The notes below the pieces were generated by a model. The model made no database searches, had not been told where the DNA came from, and worked only from the letters and a program-made list of their open reading frames with translations. Shown piece after piece: positions 1-12,011 of a stretch of DNA of 64,000 bases. The position numbers were made by a program, and so were the translations under genes. The stretch comes from Bacillus xiapuensis (GTDB taxonomy: Bacteria > Bacillota > Bacilli > Bacillales > Domibacillaceae): contig NZ_KZ454939.1 of NCBI RefSeq assembly GCF_002797355.1, forward strand, positions 1,087,828 through 1,151,827. Direction: 5' to 3'. The first letter of the stretch is position 1. Each line of letters starts with the position of its first letter.

Positions 1-950
1 GATGCGATTTCTGACGGAACAGATGTGGTCATACCGGGAATTATGGAGCATATCGAACGAGCGGGTGTGCACTCCGGTGACTCGATTGCCGTTTACCCGC
101 CGCAGCAATTAACGAAAGAACAAAAAAATAAAATTATCGAATATACGATCAAACTGGCGAAGGGATTAAATATCATCGGATTATTAAATATCCAGTACGT
201 TGTGTCTAAAGGTGAAGTGTACGTATTAGAAGTGAATCCGCGTTCTAGCCGTACGGTTCCGTTTTTAAGTAAGATCACCAATGTGCCAATGGCTAATTTG
301 GCTACAAAGGCGATTCTGGGCCATTCATTAAAGGAAATGGGCTACAAAACCGGGTTGGTATCAGAAGAAAAAGGCGTGTTTGTGAAAGTGCCTGTCTTCT
401 CCTTTGCTAAATTGCGCCGGGTAGATACGACGCTCGGACCGGAAATGAAATCAACGGGAGAAGTGATGGGGAAAGATGCAACGCTAGCTAAAGCGCTTTA
501 TAAAGGGCTGGTGGCTTCCGGTATGAAAATTCCAACAAAAGGATCCGTTTTAATGACAGTCGCGGATAAGGACAAGGAAGAAGCGCTGGAGCTTGCTAAA
601 CGTTTCCATAACATTGGCTACAAACTGCTCGCCACTCACGGCACCGCCCAATTTCTGAATGAAGCCGGTGTGCCGGCAGAAACAGTGGCGAAAATTGGCG
701 CCAAGGGGCCTGATATGCTGGATATAATCCGCTCGGGACAAGCGCAGTTTGTGATTAATACATTGACCAAAGGAAAACAGCCAGCGCGTGATGGTTTCCG
801 CATCCGCCGCGAAGCCGTGGAGAACGGCATTCCTTGTCTCACGTCATTAGATACAGCAGAAGCGATTCTTCTTGTGCTGGAGTCTATGATTTTTTCAGCA
901 GAAGCCATGCCTCAGGCGGAATCTGCTCCCGGGGTAGAGGCGGTGCTGTC

Positions 951-954
<4 letters not shown>
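1..954 (+). CDS. carB: Carbamoyl-phosphate synthase large subunit, pyrimidine-type (3' part)
   Basis: The C-terminal 317 residues of the large subunit that makes carbamoyl phosphate from glutamine-derived ammonia, bicarbonate and two ATP. The frame is open at base 1, so the N-terminal two thirds lie outside the window. The fragment holds the end of the second ATP-grasp domain, with the EVNPRSSR ligand motif near fragment residues 77-84. The regulatory MGS-like domain follows from about residue 180 ([12 protein letters not shown], then THGTA). In Bacillus this gene is pyrAB, in the UMP operon controlled by PyrR attenuation; the control sites are upstream, outside this window. Its stop overlaps the pyrK start as ATGA. 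Confidence 0.97.
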
Positions 955-3348
<2,394 letters not shown>

Positions 3349-3359
<11 letters not shown>

Positions 3360-3975
3360 ACAAATCGCAGAGAAATTATTAGAAATTCAAGCCGTCTTCC
3401 TGCAGCCGGATCAGCCTTTCACTTGGTCTTCCGGCATGAAATCACCCATTTATTGTGATAATCGTTTAACGCTATCTTATCCGACCGTAAGAAAGATGAT
3501 TGCCAAAGGTCTGGTTTCCTTAATTCGGGAGCATTATCCGGACGCGGAGCTCATTGCCGGAACGGCGACGGCCGGCATTCCTCATGCGGCTTGGGTAAGC
3601 GAGTTAATGGACTTGCCGATGTGCTATGTCCGCTCAAAAGCAAAAGGGCACGGAAAAGGAAATCAAATTGAAGGGAAAGCGGAACCGGGGATGAAGGCGG
3701 TTGTGGTGGAAGATCTCATATCAACGGGAGGGAGCGCGGTAACAGCTGCGGAAGCTCTTCGCGCGGCCGGCTGCGATGTGCTGGGAATCGTCTCGATTTT
3801 TACCTATGAGCTGGCTGCCGGCAAAGAGAAATTAGCGGAGGCCGGCATTTCATCCTATAGCCTGAGCGATTATTCTACGCTGATTGAGGTGGCTGCCGAG
3901 AAACAATATGTAAAAGCGAGCGATTTGGAAACGCTCCGAACATGGCAAAAGCATCCTGAAGCGTGGAGATCATGA
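3349..3975 (+). CDS. pyrE: Orotate phosphoribosyltransferase
   Basis: 208-residue enzyme that joins orotate to PRPP, giving OMP. The PRPP-binding motif [12 protein letters not shown], with its acidic pair E121 D122, is clear. The flexible-loop segment [15 protein letters not shown] binds pyrophosphate. It is the last gene of the pyr operon: its ATG overlaps the pyrF end by 11 bases, and a large hairpin follows. In B. subtilis a sulfate assimilation operon (cysH onward) comes next; here the convergent rqcH gene follows directly. Confidence 0.97.
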
Positions 3976-4012
3976 AAAGCGGACCAGGAGTTCCCCTTTT
4001 TCCTTAAAAAAT

Positions 4013-4053
4013 AAGCAGCAGAAGTAAAACGGTCCGTTTTTCGTCTGCTGCTT
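4013..4053. terminator. Bidirectional terminator-like hairpin between pyrE and rqcH
   Basis: Arms AAGCAGCAGA (4013-4022) and TCTGCTGCTT (4044-4053) are perfectly complementary. The interior AAAACGG/CCGTTTT adds more pairing. It sits in the 86-base gap between two convergent operons. A strong T run is lacking on either strand, so efficiency is uncertain. Confidence 0.55.
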
Positions 4054-4061
4054 GATTCAGT

Positions 4062-5774
4062 TTACTTCTGTTCTTTCATCTTTAATACCAAGTCTTCGTC
4101 GGGTGTGACATACACGGTTTGCTGATGGTCGTATAGAACGAATCCGGGCTTGGTCCCATTAGGTTTTTTGACATGGCGCACTTTGGTAAAGTCCACAGGA
4201 ACGGAGCTGGATGATTTAGCTTTGCTAAAGTAAGCGGCGAGATTCGCGGCTTCAAGAATGGTTTTTTCCGCCGGTGCTTCATGCCGGATGACGACGTGCG
4301 ACCCGGGAATATCTTTCGTATGCAGCCAGATTTCATCACGGCGGGCATATTTATTGGTTAAATAATCATTTTGTTTATTGTTTTTTCCAACAACGATGAG
4401 CGTGCCGTCGCTGGCCTTATACGTTTCGAGCTCGGGTTTTTGATGTGCAGGCTTTTTCTTTTTCGCTGCTTTCTGCTTCATATATCCTTCTTCCGCCATT
4501 TCTTCCCGAATTTCCTCAATGTCCTTCGGAGAAGCAGATTCAATTTGCTGCAAGAGATTATCAAAGTACAGGATTTCTTCTTTCGTTTTGGCGATTTGCT
4601 CCTGAACGATTTTCGCCGCATTTTTGGCTTTTTGATACTTTGAGAAGTACTTTTGGGCATTCTCAGCAGGCGTTTTTCTCGGATCGAGGGAAATGGTGAT
4701 TTTGCCGCCGGCTTCATCGTAATAATTCACGACTTCAATTTCGTTCATTCCTTTTTCCACCGCATATAAGTTGGCTGTCAGCAGTTCTCCTGCCAGCTGG
4801 TAGCGTTCAGCTTTCTCCGCATCCTTAAGTGTACGCTCGAGCTTAAGCAGCTTCGTTTCATTTTTTTCTTTTTCATTTTTTATGAATCTTTCAAGATCGT
4901 TGGCCTGCTGCTTGACGCGGTCGCGAGCCGCTTTGCCGACATAAAAGCGGTCCAGCATCTCGCTCAGTGTGGAAAATGTTTTTCTTTCGCCATAAAGATG
5001 GCGCAGCTCCTTTAAATAAAAAAAGGATTTAGACTCATGTTCAATGATGACGGGTTCATACTGATGATGCTTAATCGGCTCCAGCTCCCTTATAAATGCA
5101 GCGGGGAGGGTCTTTCGATTGGCCAATCCGCAAGCATGAACGATTTCTTTCGCTATCAGAGGAGAAAGGCCGGCAAAATGAGAAACGAGCTGCCGATCCA
5201 AACGGCCGCTGTTAAAATCAATTTGCCGCAAAATTTCTTCCTGATCAGCTTCCAATGGATTGAGTTTATTTTGTGCAGGCGGAAAGACATATTCGCATCC
5301 CGGCAAAATGGAGCGATAGCTGTTTACAGCTGAAGAGACGTGTTTAATGCTGTCAATGATGGTCCCCTTCTGCTGGTCGACCAGCACAATATTGCTGTGC
5401 CGTCCCATAATCTCGACGAACAGCTGTTTATGCGCCACATCGCCGATTTCATTTTTCCCCTTAAATTGGAAGATGAGCAGCCGATCGAGATCCGCTTGCT
5501 GAATATCCTCCAAAACAGCCCCTTCTAAATGCTTTCTCATCATCATGCAAAAAAGCGGCGGTTCTTGCGGATTTTCATATAATTCATGTGTCAGCTGCAC
5601 TCTGGCATAGCTGGAATGAGCAGACAACAGCAGTTTATGGTTCTTTCCTTTGGCGCGGATGACTAGAACGGTTTCGTTTTTGTAGGGCTGGTGAATTTTA
5701 TTCACGCGGCCCCCCTTTAGCCGCTCCAGTAATTCTTTTCTCATGGCTCTTGTAAATAAACCGTCAAATGACAT
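4062..5774 (-). CDS. rqcH: Rqc2 homologue RqcH, NFACT-family ribosome quality control protein
   Basis: 570 residues, on the minus strand. RqcH (YloA, formerly called fibronectin-binding protein FbpA) binds the obstructed large ribosomal subunit with peptidyl-tRNA and recruits tRNA-Ala to add C-terminal alanine tails that mark stalled peptides for decay. The order NFACT-N, long coiled coil, NFACT-R is visible. The conserved D97-R98 pair needed for activity in the family is in ADLDRLL. A charged coiled coil occupies roughly residues 285-440. The NFACT-R domain follows, with [18 protein letters not shown]. The role comes from B. subtilis work on the family; the old adhesin name is misleading. 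It is monocistronic, divergent from the calcium ATPase. Confidence 0.94.
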   Translation of the reverse strand: MSFDGLFTRAMRKELLERLKGGRVNKIHQPYKNETVLVIRAKGKNHKLLLSAHSSYARVQLTHELYENPQEPPLFCMMMRKHLEGAVLEDIQQADLDRLLIFQFKGKNEIGDVAHKQLFVEIMGRHSNIVLVDQQKGTIIDSIKHVSSAVNSYRSILPGCEYVFPPAQNKLNPLEADQEEILRQIDFNSGRLDRQLVSHFAGLSPLIAKEIVHACGLANRKTLPAAFIRELEPIKHHQYEPVIIEHESKSFFYLKELRHLYGERKTFSTLSEMLDRFYVGKAARDRVKQQANDLERFIKNEKEKNETKLLKLERTLKDAEKAERYQLAGELLTANLYAVEKGMNEIEVVNYYDEAGGKITISLDPRKTPAENAQKYFSKYQKAKNAAKIVQEQIAKTKEEILYFDNLLQQIESASPKDIEEIREEMAEEGYMKQKAAKKKKPAHQKPELETYKASDGTLIVVGKNNKQNDYLTNKYARRDEIWLHTKDIPGSHVVIRHEAPAEKTILEAANLAAYFSKAKSSSSVPVDFTKVRHVKKPNGTKPGFVLYDHQQTVYVTPDEDLVLKMKEQK

Positions 5775-5827
5775 AGGCTGTCTTCCTTTTCTTTACAATT
5801 AATTTTCTTCTTTAGATCTTTATTCAA

Positions 5828-5836
5828 ATCATATCA
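5828..5836 (-). promoter_or_regulatory. Extended -10 promoter for rqcH
   Basis: On the minus strand the sequence reads TGATATGAT, that is TG, one base, then TATGAT (5 of 6 to the sigma-A -10), 54 bases before the rqcH ATG. The best -35 at 17 bases is TTCAGC, which is weak, as is usual for extended -10 promoters. Confidence 0.5.
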
Positions 5837-5841
5837 TGTTT

Positions 5842-5871
5842 TTGCTTGCGGCTGAATAATCTTGCTATGAG
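5842..5871 (+). promoter_or_regulatory. Possible promoter for the calcium ATPase gene
   Basis: TTGCTT at 5842-5847 and TATGAG at 5866-5871 with an 18-base spacer and a TG extension at 5863-5864. Both hexamers are imperfect. It would give a leader of about 28 bases before the ATG at 5906. Confidence 0.38.
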
Positions 5872-5905
5872 AAGGACAAGTTTGTTCGCTAAAGGGAGTG
5901 AGTAC

Positions 5906-8581
5906 ATGAATTTTCATCAGCTGAAACACGAGGAAGTTGAAACTCAGCTTCAGACAAGCGTTCAGCGGGGCTTATCGGCGCAAGAGGTTCTCAAACGGCA
6001 GGAGCACCAGGGCTTTAATGAGCTAAATCAAGCGAAGCTGCCTTCCGCCTGGCTAGTGTTTCTGCGCCAGTTTAAAGATTTTATGGTGCTGGTGCTGATT
6101 GCGGCAACCGTCATCTCGGCTTTAATGGGGGAATATATGGATGCTTCTGCCATTCTGGCGATTATCATTATTAACGGGGTGCTGGGTTTTCTGCAGGAAA
6201 GGAAAGCGGAAAAGTCACTCCAAGCTTTAAAAGAATTATCCGCCCCCCAGTCGCTTGTGCGGAGGGATGGGGAATGGAGAAAAATCGCATCTAAGGAAAT
6301 TGTCGCCGGTGACGTCATTAAATTTACAGCGGGAGATCGGATTGGCGCGGATGTTAGACTGCTTGAAACAACGAATCTGGAAATCGAAGAATCTGCAATG
6401 ACCGGGGAGTCCGTTCCTGCGGAAAAGCACGCATCGCCGATAAAAGAAGAAAATGTGGCGCTCGGTGACATGAAGAACATGGCTTTCATGGGAACTCTTG
6501 TGACACGCGGAAGCGGTGTCGGAGTGGTGACAGCCATCGGAATGAGAACGGCGATGGGAAATATTGCGGCCATGCTCCAGCAAACAGAAAAGCTGGACAC
6601 GCCTTTGCAGCGCCGGCTTGAACAGCTAGGGAAAATTTTAATTGCAACGGCTCTATTTCTAACGATGCTGGTCGTCTTGTTGGGCGTGTGGCAGGGGCAT
6701 GATCTTTATACGATGCTACTTGCGGGCGTTTCTTTAGCAGTCGCGGCTATTCCGGAAGGTTTGCCAGCGATTGTGACGGTGGTGCTGTCACTGGGCGTCC
6801 AAAAAATGATCAAACAAAAAGCCATCGTCCGGCAGCTGTCTGCTGTAGAAACCCTTGGGTGCACGACCGTTATTTGTTCCGATAAAACGGGAACGATGAC
6901 GCAAAACCAAATGACTGTGACAGACGCCTGGAGCGGCGGAAAGCATTGGCTTATAAGCGGGAAAGGCTATGAGCCAAACGGGAAATTCTATGAAGATCAT
7001 AGGGAAGTGCAGCCCTCCTCCGAAAAAAGCTTGTATCAGCTATTAACATTCGGCATGCTTTGTAATCATGCTGAGCTGCAGCAAAAGGGCAAGGAGTTTG
7101 CCGTCCAAGGCGATCCGACAGAGGGGGCGCTGTTAACCGCTGCTTTAAAAGCGGGACTAAGCAAGGAGCGCTTGCTTTCCCAATTTACAATCGAGGATGA
7201 GCTTCCTTTTGACTCTGCAAGAAAAATGATGACGGTCATTGTGAAGGATGGCAATGGCCAGCGTTTTGCGGTCACTAAAGGGGCGCCGGATGTTTTGCTG
7301 GAGAGAAGCGACCATATATTGTGGAATGAAAAAAAGCAGCTTTTCACAAAAGAATTAAGAAAGCAGACAGAAGCCGCGATGGATACTCTTGCCCGAAGAG
7401 CCTTGCGGATGATTGCAGTGGCGTACAAGCCGCTTCCGGCTGCGATGGCACCTGTAACAGAATCAGCTGAAAAAGGCATGATTTTTATAGGGATTGAAGG
7501 GATGATTGACCCGCCGCGGCCGGAAGTGAAGCAATCGATCGCTGAATGCCGGCAAGCGGGCATCAAGACGGTTATGATTACGGGAGATCATGTCCAAACG
7601 GCAGCAGCTATTGCCAGCGAATTAGGAATTGCCAAGCCATCATCTAAAATATTGGATGGCCAAGCGCTTAATCAAATGTCAGAAAAAGAGCTTGCCAAGG
7701 CGGCAGAAACAACAGCGGTGTATGCCAGGGTATCGCCGGAAGACAAATTGAAAATTGTCAAAGCACTGCAGCAGAATGGGCATATTGTGGCCATGACCGG
7801 CGACGGAGTAAATGACGCGCCAGCTATTAAAGCAGCGGATATCGGCATTTCTATGGGGGTGACGGGAACCGATGTCTCCAAAGAAGCCTCTTCTTTAATA
7901 TTGGCGGATGACCGTTTTTCCACAATCAAGGCAGCCGTGGAAGAAGGAAGAAATATATATGAAAATATTCGAAAGTTTATTCGTTATTTATTAGCTTCAA
8001 ACGTGGGAGAGATATTAGTGATGCTGTTTGCCATGCTGCTCGCTCTTCCATTGCCATTAGTGCCAATTCAAATTTTATGGGTCAATCTAGTGACGGACGG
8101 TTTGCCGGCGCTGGCGCTTGGGCTCGATAAAGCTGAAGATAATGTCATGAAGCGGCCGCCGCGCCATCCGAAGGAAAGTGTTTTTGCTCGAGGTCTCGCC
8201 TGGAAGATCATCTCAAGGGGATTCATGATTGGTGCGGTTACCTTGTTCGCATTTTGGATTGTCTTGAAGAATCATCCCGACCAATTGGCTTATGCGCAAA
8301 CAGTGGCCTTTGCTACGCTCGTCACCGCTCAGTTAATTCACGTGTTCGATTGCCGCAGTGAGAGGTCCATCTTTGCAAGGAATCCTTTCGGCAACCTTTA
8401 TTTAATCGGAGCTGTTATTTCCTCCTTTGCCCTGATGGTTGCGGTTATTTATTTGCCCAGTCTTCAGCCGATCTTTCATACGGTCGCCCTGGCTCCAAGA
8501 GAATGGCTGCTTGTGGCAGGGATGGGTGCGATCCCGACATTTTTGCTGGCGGGCTCACTTTTTGCAAGAAAAAGAAAATAA
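5906..8581 (+). CDS. yloB: Calcium-transporting P-type ATPase
   Basis: 891-residue P2A-type ATPase predicted to export Ca2+ across the cytoplasmic membrane. Motifs in order: actuator TGES (MTGESVPAEK), M4 PEGLPA, phosphorylation site CSDKTGTMTQ, nucleotide-binding KGAPDVLLE, hinge MTGDGVNDAPAIK, and M6 NLVTDGLPA. The M4 PEGL and M6 N-x-x-T-D residues match the calcium ligands of SERCA pumps, which argues for Ca2+ over other metals. About ten membrane spans can be traced: two before the actuator, two around PEGL, six at the end. The frame opens at 5846, but ATG 5906 after AAAGGGAGTG gives the family length (about 890). B. subtilis YloB has a role in spore calcium; whether that holds here is inference. 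Confidence 0.94.
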   Translation: MNFHQLKHEEVETQLQTSVQRGLSAQEVLKRQEHQGFNELNQAKLPSAWLVFLRQFKDFMVLVLIAATVISALMGEYMDASAILAIIIINGVLGFLQERKAEKSLQALKELSAPQSLVRRDGEWRKIASKEIVAGDVIKFTAGDRIGADVRLLETTNLEIEESAMTGESVPAEKHASPIKEENVALGDMKNMAFMGTLVTRGSGVGVVTAIGMRTAMGNIAAMLQQTEKLDTPLQRRLEQLGKILIATALFLTMLVVLLGVWQGHDLYTMLLAGVSLAVAAIPEGLPAIVTVVLSLGVQKMIKQKAIVRQLSAVETLGCTTVICSDKTGTMTQNQMTVTDAWSGGKHWLISGKGYEPNGKFYEDHREVQPSSEKSLYQLLTFGMLCNHAELQQKGKEFAVQGDPTEGALLTAALKAGLSKERLLSQFTIEDELPFDSARKMMTVIVKDGNGQRFAVTKGAPDVLLERSDHILWNEKKQLFTKELRKQTEAAMDTLARRALRMIAVAYKPLPAAMAPVTESAEKGMIFIGIEGMIDPPRPEVKQSIAECRQAGIKTVMITGDHVQTAAAIASELGIAKPSSKILDGQALNQMSEKELAKAAETTAVYARVSPEDKLKIVKALQQNGHIVAMTGDGVNDAPAIKAADIGISMGVTGTDVSKEASSLILADDRFSTIKAAVEEGRNIYENIRKFIRYLLASNVGEILVMLFAMLLALPLPLVPIQILWVNLVTDGLPALALGLDKAEDNVMKRPPRHPKESVFARGLAWKIISRGFMIGAVTLFAFWIVLKNHPDQLAYAQTVAFATLVTAQLIHVFDCRSERSIFARNPFGNLYLIGAVISSFALMVAVIYLPSLQPIFHTVALAPREWLLVAGMGAIPTFLLAGSLFARKRK

Positions 8582-8585
8582 AATA

Positions 8586-8619
8586 TGGTATAATCCAAAA
8601 GGTAGTAGAGTGTACTCTA
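8586..8619 (+). promoter_or_regulatory. Extended -10 promoter with a perfect palindrome at the start site, before yloC
   Basis: TGGTATAAT at 8586-8594 is a full extended -10. Twelve bases on lies an inverted repeat, TAGAGT (8606-8611), GT, ACTCTA (8614-8619), covering the expected start of transcription. No good -35 is visible. The palindrome is placed like a repressor operator; I do not recognise it as a known box. Confidence 0.5.
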
Positions 8620-8654
8620 TTGCCTTTTATTATTTGACGGGAAGTGAATGGCTG

Positions 8655-9530
8655 ATGGTTGTAAGTATGACAGGCTTCGGAAGAGGAAAGGTAAAATCAG
8701 CTGATCATGCCGTAACGGCGGAAATGAAGTCGGTCAATCACCGCTTCAGTGAATATCAAGTGCGAATGCCCAGACAATTAATGAAGATAGAAGATAAAAT
8801 TAAAAAAAAGCTGGCACAATACATACATAGAGGTCGCGTGGAATTATTTATTACGATTGAAGGGGAAGGGCTTATTCACCGGACTCTTCATGCGGACTGG
8901 TCTTTAATGAAGGAATATGTGCAGCTGATGGAGAAAGCATCCGATGAATTTCAGCTAGTGGGCCACCCCGAATTAAAGGATTTATTACACCGCTCGGAAT
9001 TCATTTCCATTGAGGAAAGAGAAGATGAGAATGAAGAAGTCGAGAAGCTCGTATTAGAAGCTGTCACTTTGGCGGCCGAGAACTTGTTGGCGATGCGGCA
9101 AGCGGAGGGAGCTGAGCTGAAAAAAGATCTTGTCAAACTTCTGGCCAATCTGGAAGAGCGGCTGACGACAGTTAAGAAGCAGGCGCCGTCCGTGTTAGAT
9201 GCTTACAAGAAAAGACTGGAGCGCCGGCTGTCTGAATGGATGACTGCCCCTTTTCATGAAGAGCGGGTCTTAACCGAGATCGCAATGTTCGCCGATAAAG
9301 CCGATATTCATGAAGAATGCACGCGGCTGGAAAGCCATATTCAGCAATTTCGGCAGGCGCTTGAACTGGAGGAGCCGATCGGGAGAAAGCTGGACTTTAT
9401 GATCCAGGAGATGAACCGGGAAGTGAATACGATTGGCTCTAAAGCCAATGATACGATGATTAGCTCGCAAGTTGTAGAGTTGAAAACTTATCTGGAAAAG
9501 ATGAGAGAACAGGTGCAAAATATCGAATAA
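8655..9530 (+). CDS. yloC: YicC-family endoribonuclease YloC
   Basis: 291 residues, YicC/YloC family, shown in other bacteria to act as a metal-dependent endoribonuclease that helps degrade small RNAs. The hallmark N terminus SMTGFGRG and the segment EMKSVNHRFSEYQVRMPRQL are present. The C-terminal half holds HEECTRLESHIQQF and GRKLDFMIQEMNREVNTIGSK, the conserved charged core of the DUF1732 part. The open frame extends back to 8439, inside the ATPase gene, but the ATG at 8655 gives the same length and the M-V-x-S-M-T-G-F-G beginning seen in Bacillus. It is the first gene of a run with remA, gmk and rpoZ. Confidence 0.93.
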   Translation: MVVSMTGFGRGKVKSADHAVTAEMKSVNHRFSEYQVRMPRQLMKIEDKIKKKLAQYIHRGRVELFITIEGEGLIHRTLHADWSLMKEYVQLMEKASDEFQLVGHPELKDLLHRSEFISIEEREDENEEVEKLVLEAVTLAAENLLAMRQAEGAELKKDLVKLLANLEERLTTVKKQAPSVLDAYKKRLERRLSEWMTAPFHEERVLTEIAMFADKADIHEECTRLESHIQQFRQALELEEPIGRKLDFMIQEMNREVNTIGSKANDTMISSQVVELKTYLEKMREQVQNIE

Positions 9531-9566
9531 GCCGGTGTTATATAAGCGGTATAATGGAGGAAGCTT

Positions 9567-10453
<887 letters not shown>

Positions 10454-10454
10454 G

Positions 10455-10682
10455 ATGCTATACCCATCAATTGATAATTTATTGACTAAGATCGATTCGA
10501 AATATTCATTAGTAAGTGTTGCGGCGAAACGTGCCCGCAGCTTGCAGGAAGATCATTCAACACAAATGCTTGAATCTTACGTATCACACAAATATGTGGG
10601 AAGAGCGCTTGAGGAAATCTATGCAGATAAGTTAACGCTGAAAGAAAAAGACGATAGCGAAACATATGAGGATGAAGTCTAA
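10455..10682 (+). CDS. rpoZ: RNA polymerase omega subunit
   Basis: 75 residues. Omega helps fold and stabilise the beta' subunit. The signature [23 protein letters not shown] and YVGRALEEI match Bacillus omega. The ATG at 10455 was chosen over the longer frame from 10407 because it starts the conserved N terminus and follows GGAGAGTGA. A GTG at 10446 is in frame and would add three residues. A strong terminator follows, so this ends the yloC-remA-gmk-rpoZ transcript. Confidence 0.95.
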   Translation: MLYPSIDNLLTKIDSKYSLVSVAAKRARSLQEDHSTQMLESYVSHKYVGRALEEIYADKLTLKEKDDSETYEDEV

Positions 10683-10694
10683 CAGCACAGTAAG

Positions 10695-10727
10695 AATAAC
10701 AACCTTTTGGAAGGTTGTTATTTTTTT
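10695..10727 (+). terminator. Rho-independent terminator after rpoZ
   Basis: Perfect 12-base-pair stem, AATAACAACCTT (10695-10706) and AAGGTTGTTATT (10711-10722), with a TTGG loop. A T7 run (10721-10727) completes it. Textbook form. Confidence 0.92.
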
Positions 10728-10790
10728 ACACGAAAAGTTTCGAAGGCTAGAAATGGACGAAGAAACTAATCTGATTTTGGGAGGTTCGTT

Positions 10791-12011
10791 ATGCTGCAGG
10801 GTAAAAAGATTTTGTTATGTGTCACAGGAGGAATAGCCGTTTATAAGGCGGCGGCTTTGACAAGCAAGCTCACACAGGGAGGGGCGCGGGTGAAAGTGAT
10901 TATGTCCGCTTCCGCACAGCAGTTTGTCACCCCTCTCACCTTTCAAGCACTCTCCAGACATGATGTATATACCGACACTTTTGATGAAAAGCATCCGCAA
11001 GTGATCGCTCATATTGATTTGGCTGATTGGGCGGATTTGATTTTAGTGGCGCCGGCTACGGCGAATATGATTGGCAAATTAGCGAACGGGATTGCGGATG
11101 ATATGATTTCGACCACTTTGCTGGCGGCTGCCGCTCCTGTTTGGATTGCTCCCGCGATGAATGTGCATATGTATGAGCATCCGGCTGTCAAACGGAATAT
11201 GGCTAGGCTGGATGAGTTTGGATATCGATTTATCGAGCCGAATGAAGGCTTTTTGGCGTGCGGCTATGTAGGCAAAGGCCGGCTTGAGGAGCCGGAAACA
11301 CTTGTTCATTTAATAGAGGATTTTTTTTCCGCGGCAAAAGAGCAGCCGCTAAAAAATAAAAATGTAGTAATCACAGCGGGACCGACGAGGGAAGCGATAG
11401 ACCCCGTCCGTTTTTTAACCAATCATTCATCGGGTAAGATGGGGTATGCTCTTGCGGAGGCTGCCCGCGATATGGGAGCGAATGTATCTTTAATATCCGG
11501 CCCTGTCTCACTCAAAGAGCCGGCGGGAGTGGAAATTCAGCGCATTCAAAGTGCGGAAGAGATGTATCAAGCGGTTATGGAGAGGTTTTCTGACGCTGAT
11601 ATTGTCATTAAGGCAGCTGCGGTGGCTGATTATCGGCCCAAAACCGTTCATGGCGATAAACTGAAGAAGCAAGAGGGAGATCTTGTATTAGAAATGGAGC
11701 GGACAAAGGATATATTAAAAATATTGGGGCAGAAAAAAACGCATCAGCTGCTGATCGGTTTTGCTGCTGAGACCGATCGCATGGAAGAGTATGCGAAAGG
11801 AAAGCTGATTAGTAAAAATGCGGATATGATCGTTGCCAACAATGTGAAAACAAAGGGGGCCGGCTTTGGCGGCGAGACAAATATTATTACGATTTACAAG
11901 CGGGACGGATCTGCGAAAGAGTGCCAGTTAATGACGAAGAAAGAAGCGGCGCAGGAAATTCTGCGGGAGGCGGTGGCGGAGTTGGCGCCGGGTGAGAAGG
12001 AATGCAAGTAG
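10791..12011 (+). CDS. coaBC: Bifunctional phosphopantothenoylcysteine decarboxylase / phosphopantothenate-cysteine ligase
   Basis: 406-residue enzyme for two steps of coenzyme A synthesis. The N-terminal CoaC flavoprotein half shows the active histidine H74 (HIDLADW), the PAMN motif at 121-124 and C157 in the FLACGYVGKGR substrate-clamp segment. The CoaB half begins near residue 184 with KNVVITAGPTREAIDPVRF and contains NHSSGKMG and the dimer motif KAAAVADYRPK. ATG 10791 follows GGGAGG. The last bases overlap the priA start. Confidence 0.96.
   Translation: MLQGKKILLCVTGGIAVYKAAALTSKLTQGGARVKVIMSASAQQFVTPLTFQALSRHDVYTDTFDEKHPQVIAHIDLADWADLILVAPATANMIGKLANGIADDMISTTLLAAAAPVWIAPAMNVHMYEHPAVKRNMARLDEFGYRFIEPNEGFLACGYVGKGRLEEPETLVHLIEDFFSAAKEQPLKNKNVVITAGPTREAIDPVRFLTNHSSGKMGYALAEAARDMGANVSLISGPVSLKEPAGVEIQRIQSAEEMYQAVMERFSDADIVIKAAAVADYRPKTVHGDKLKKQEGDLVLEMERTKDILKILGQKKTHQLLIGFAAETDRMEEYAKGKLISKNADMIVANNVKTKGAGFGGETNIITIYKRDGSAKECQLMTKKEAAQEILREAVAELAPGEKECK

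Noticed and set aside
6028-6600. A 190-residue minus-strand frame inside the calcium ATPase gene
   Set aside because: Antisense to conserved motifs of the ATPase, with no upstream signals.
9550-9555. TATAAT directly before remA
   Set aside because: It would start transcription at about 9562, past the ribosome site, leaving remA without one; it is probably chance.
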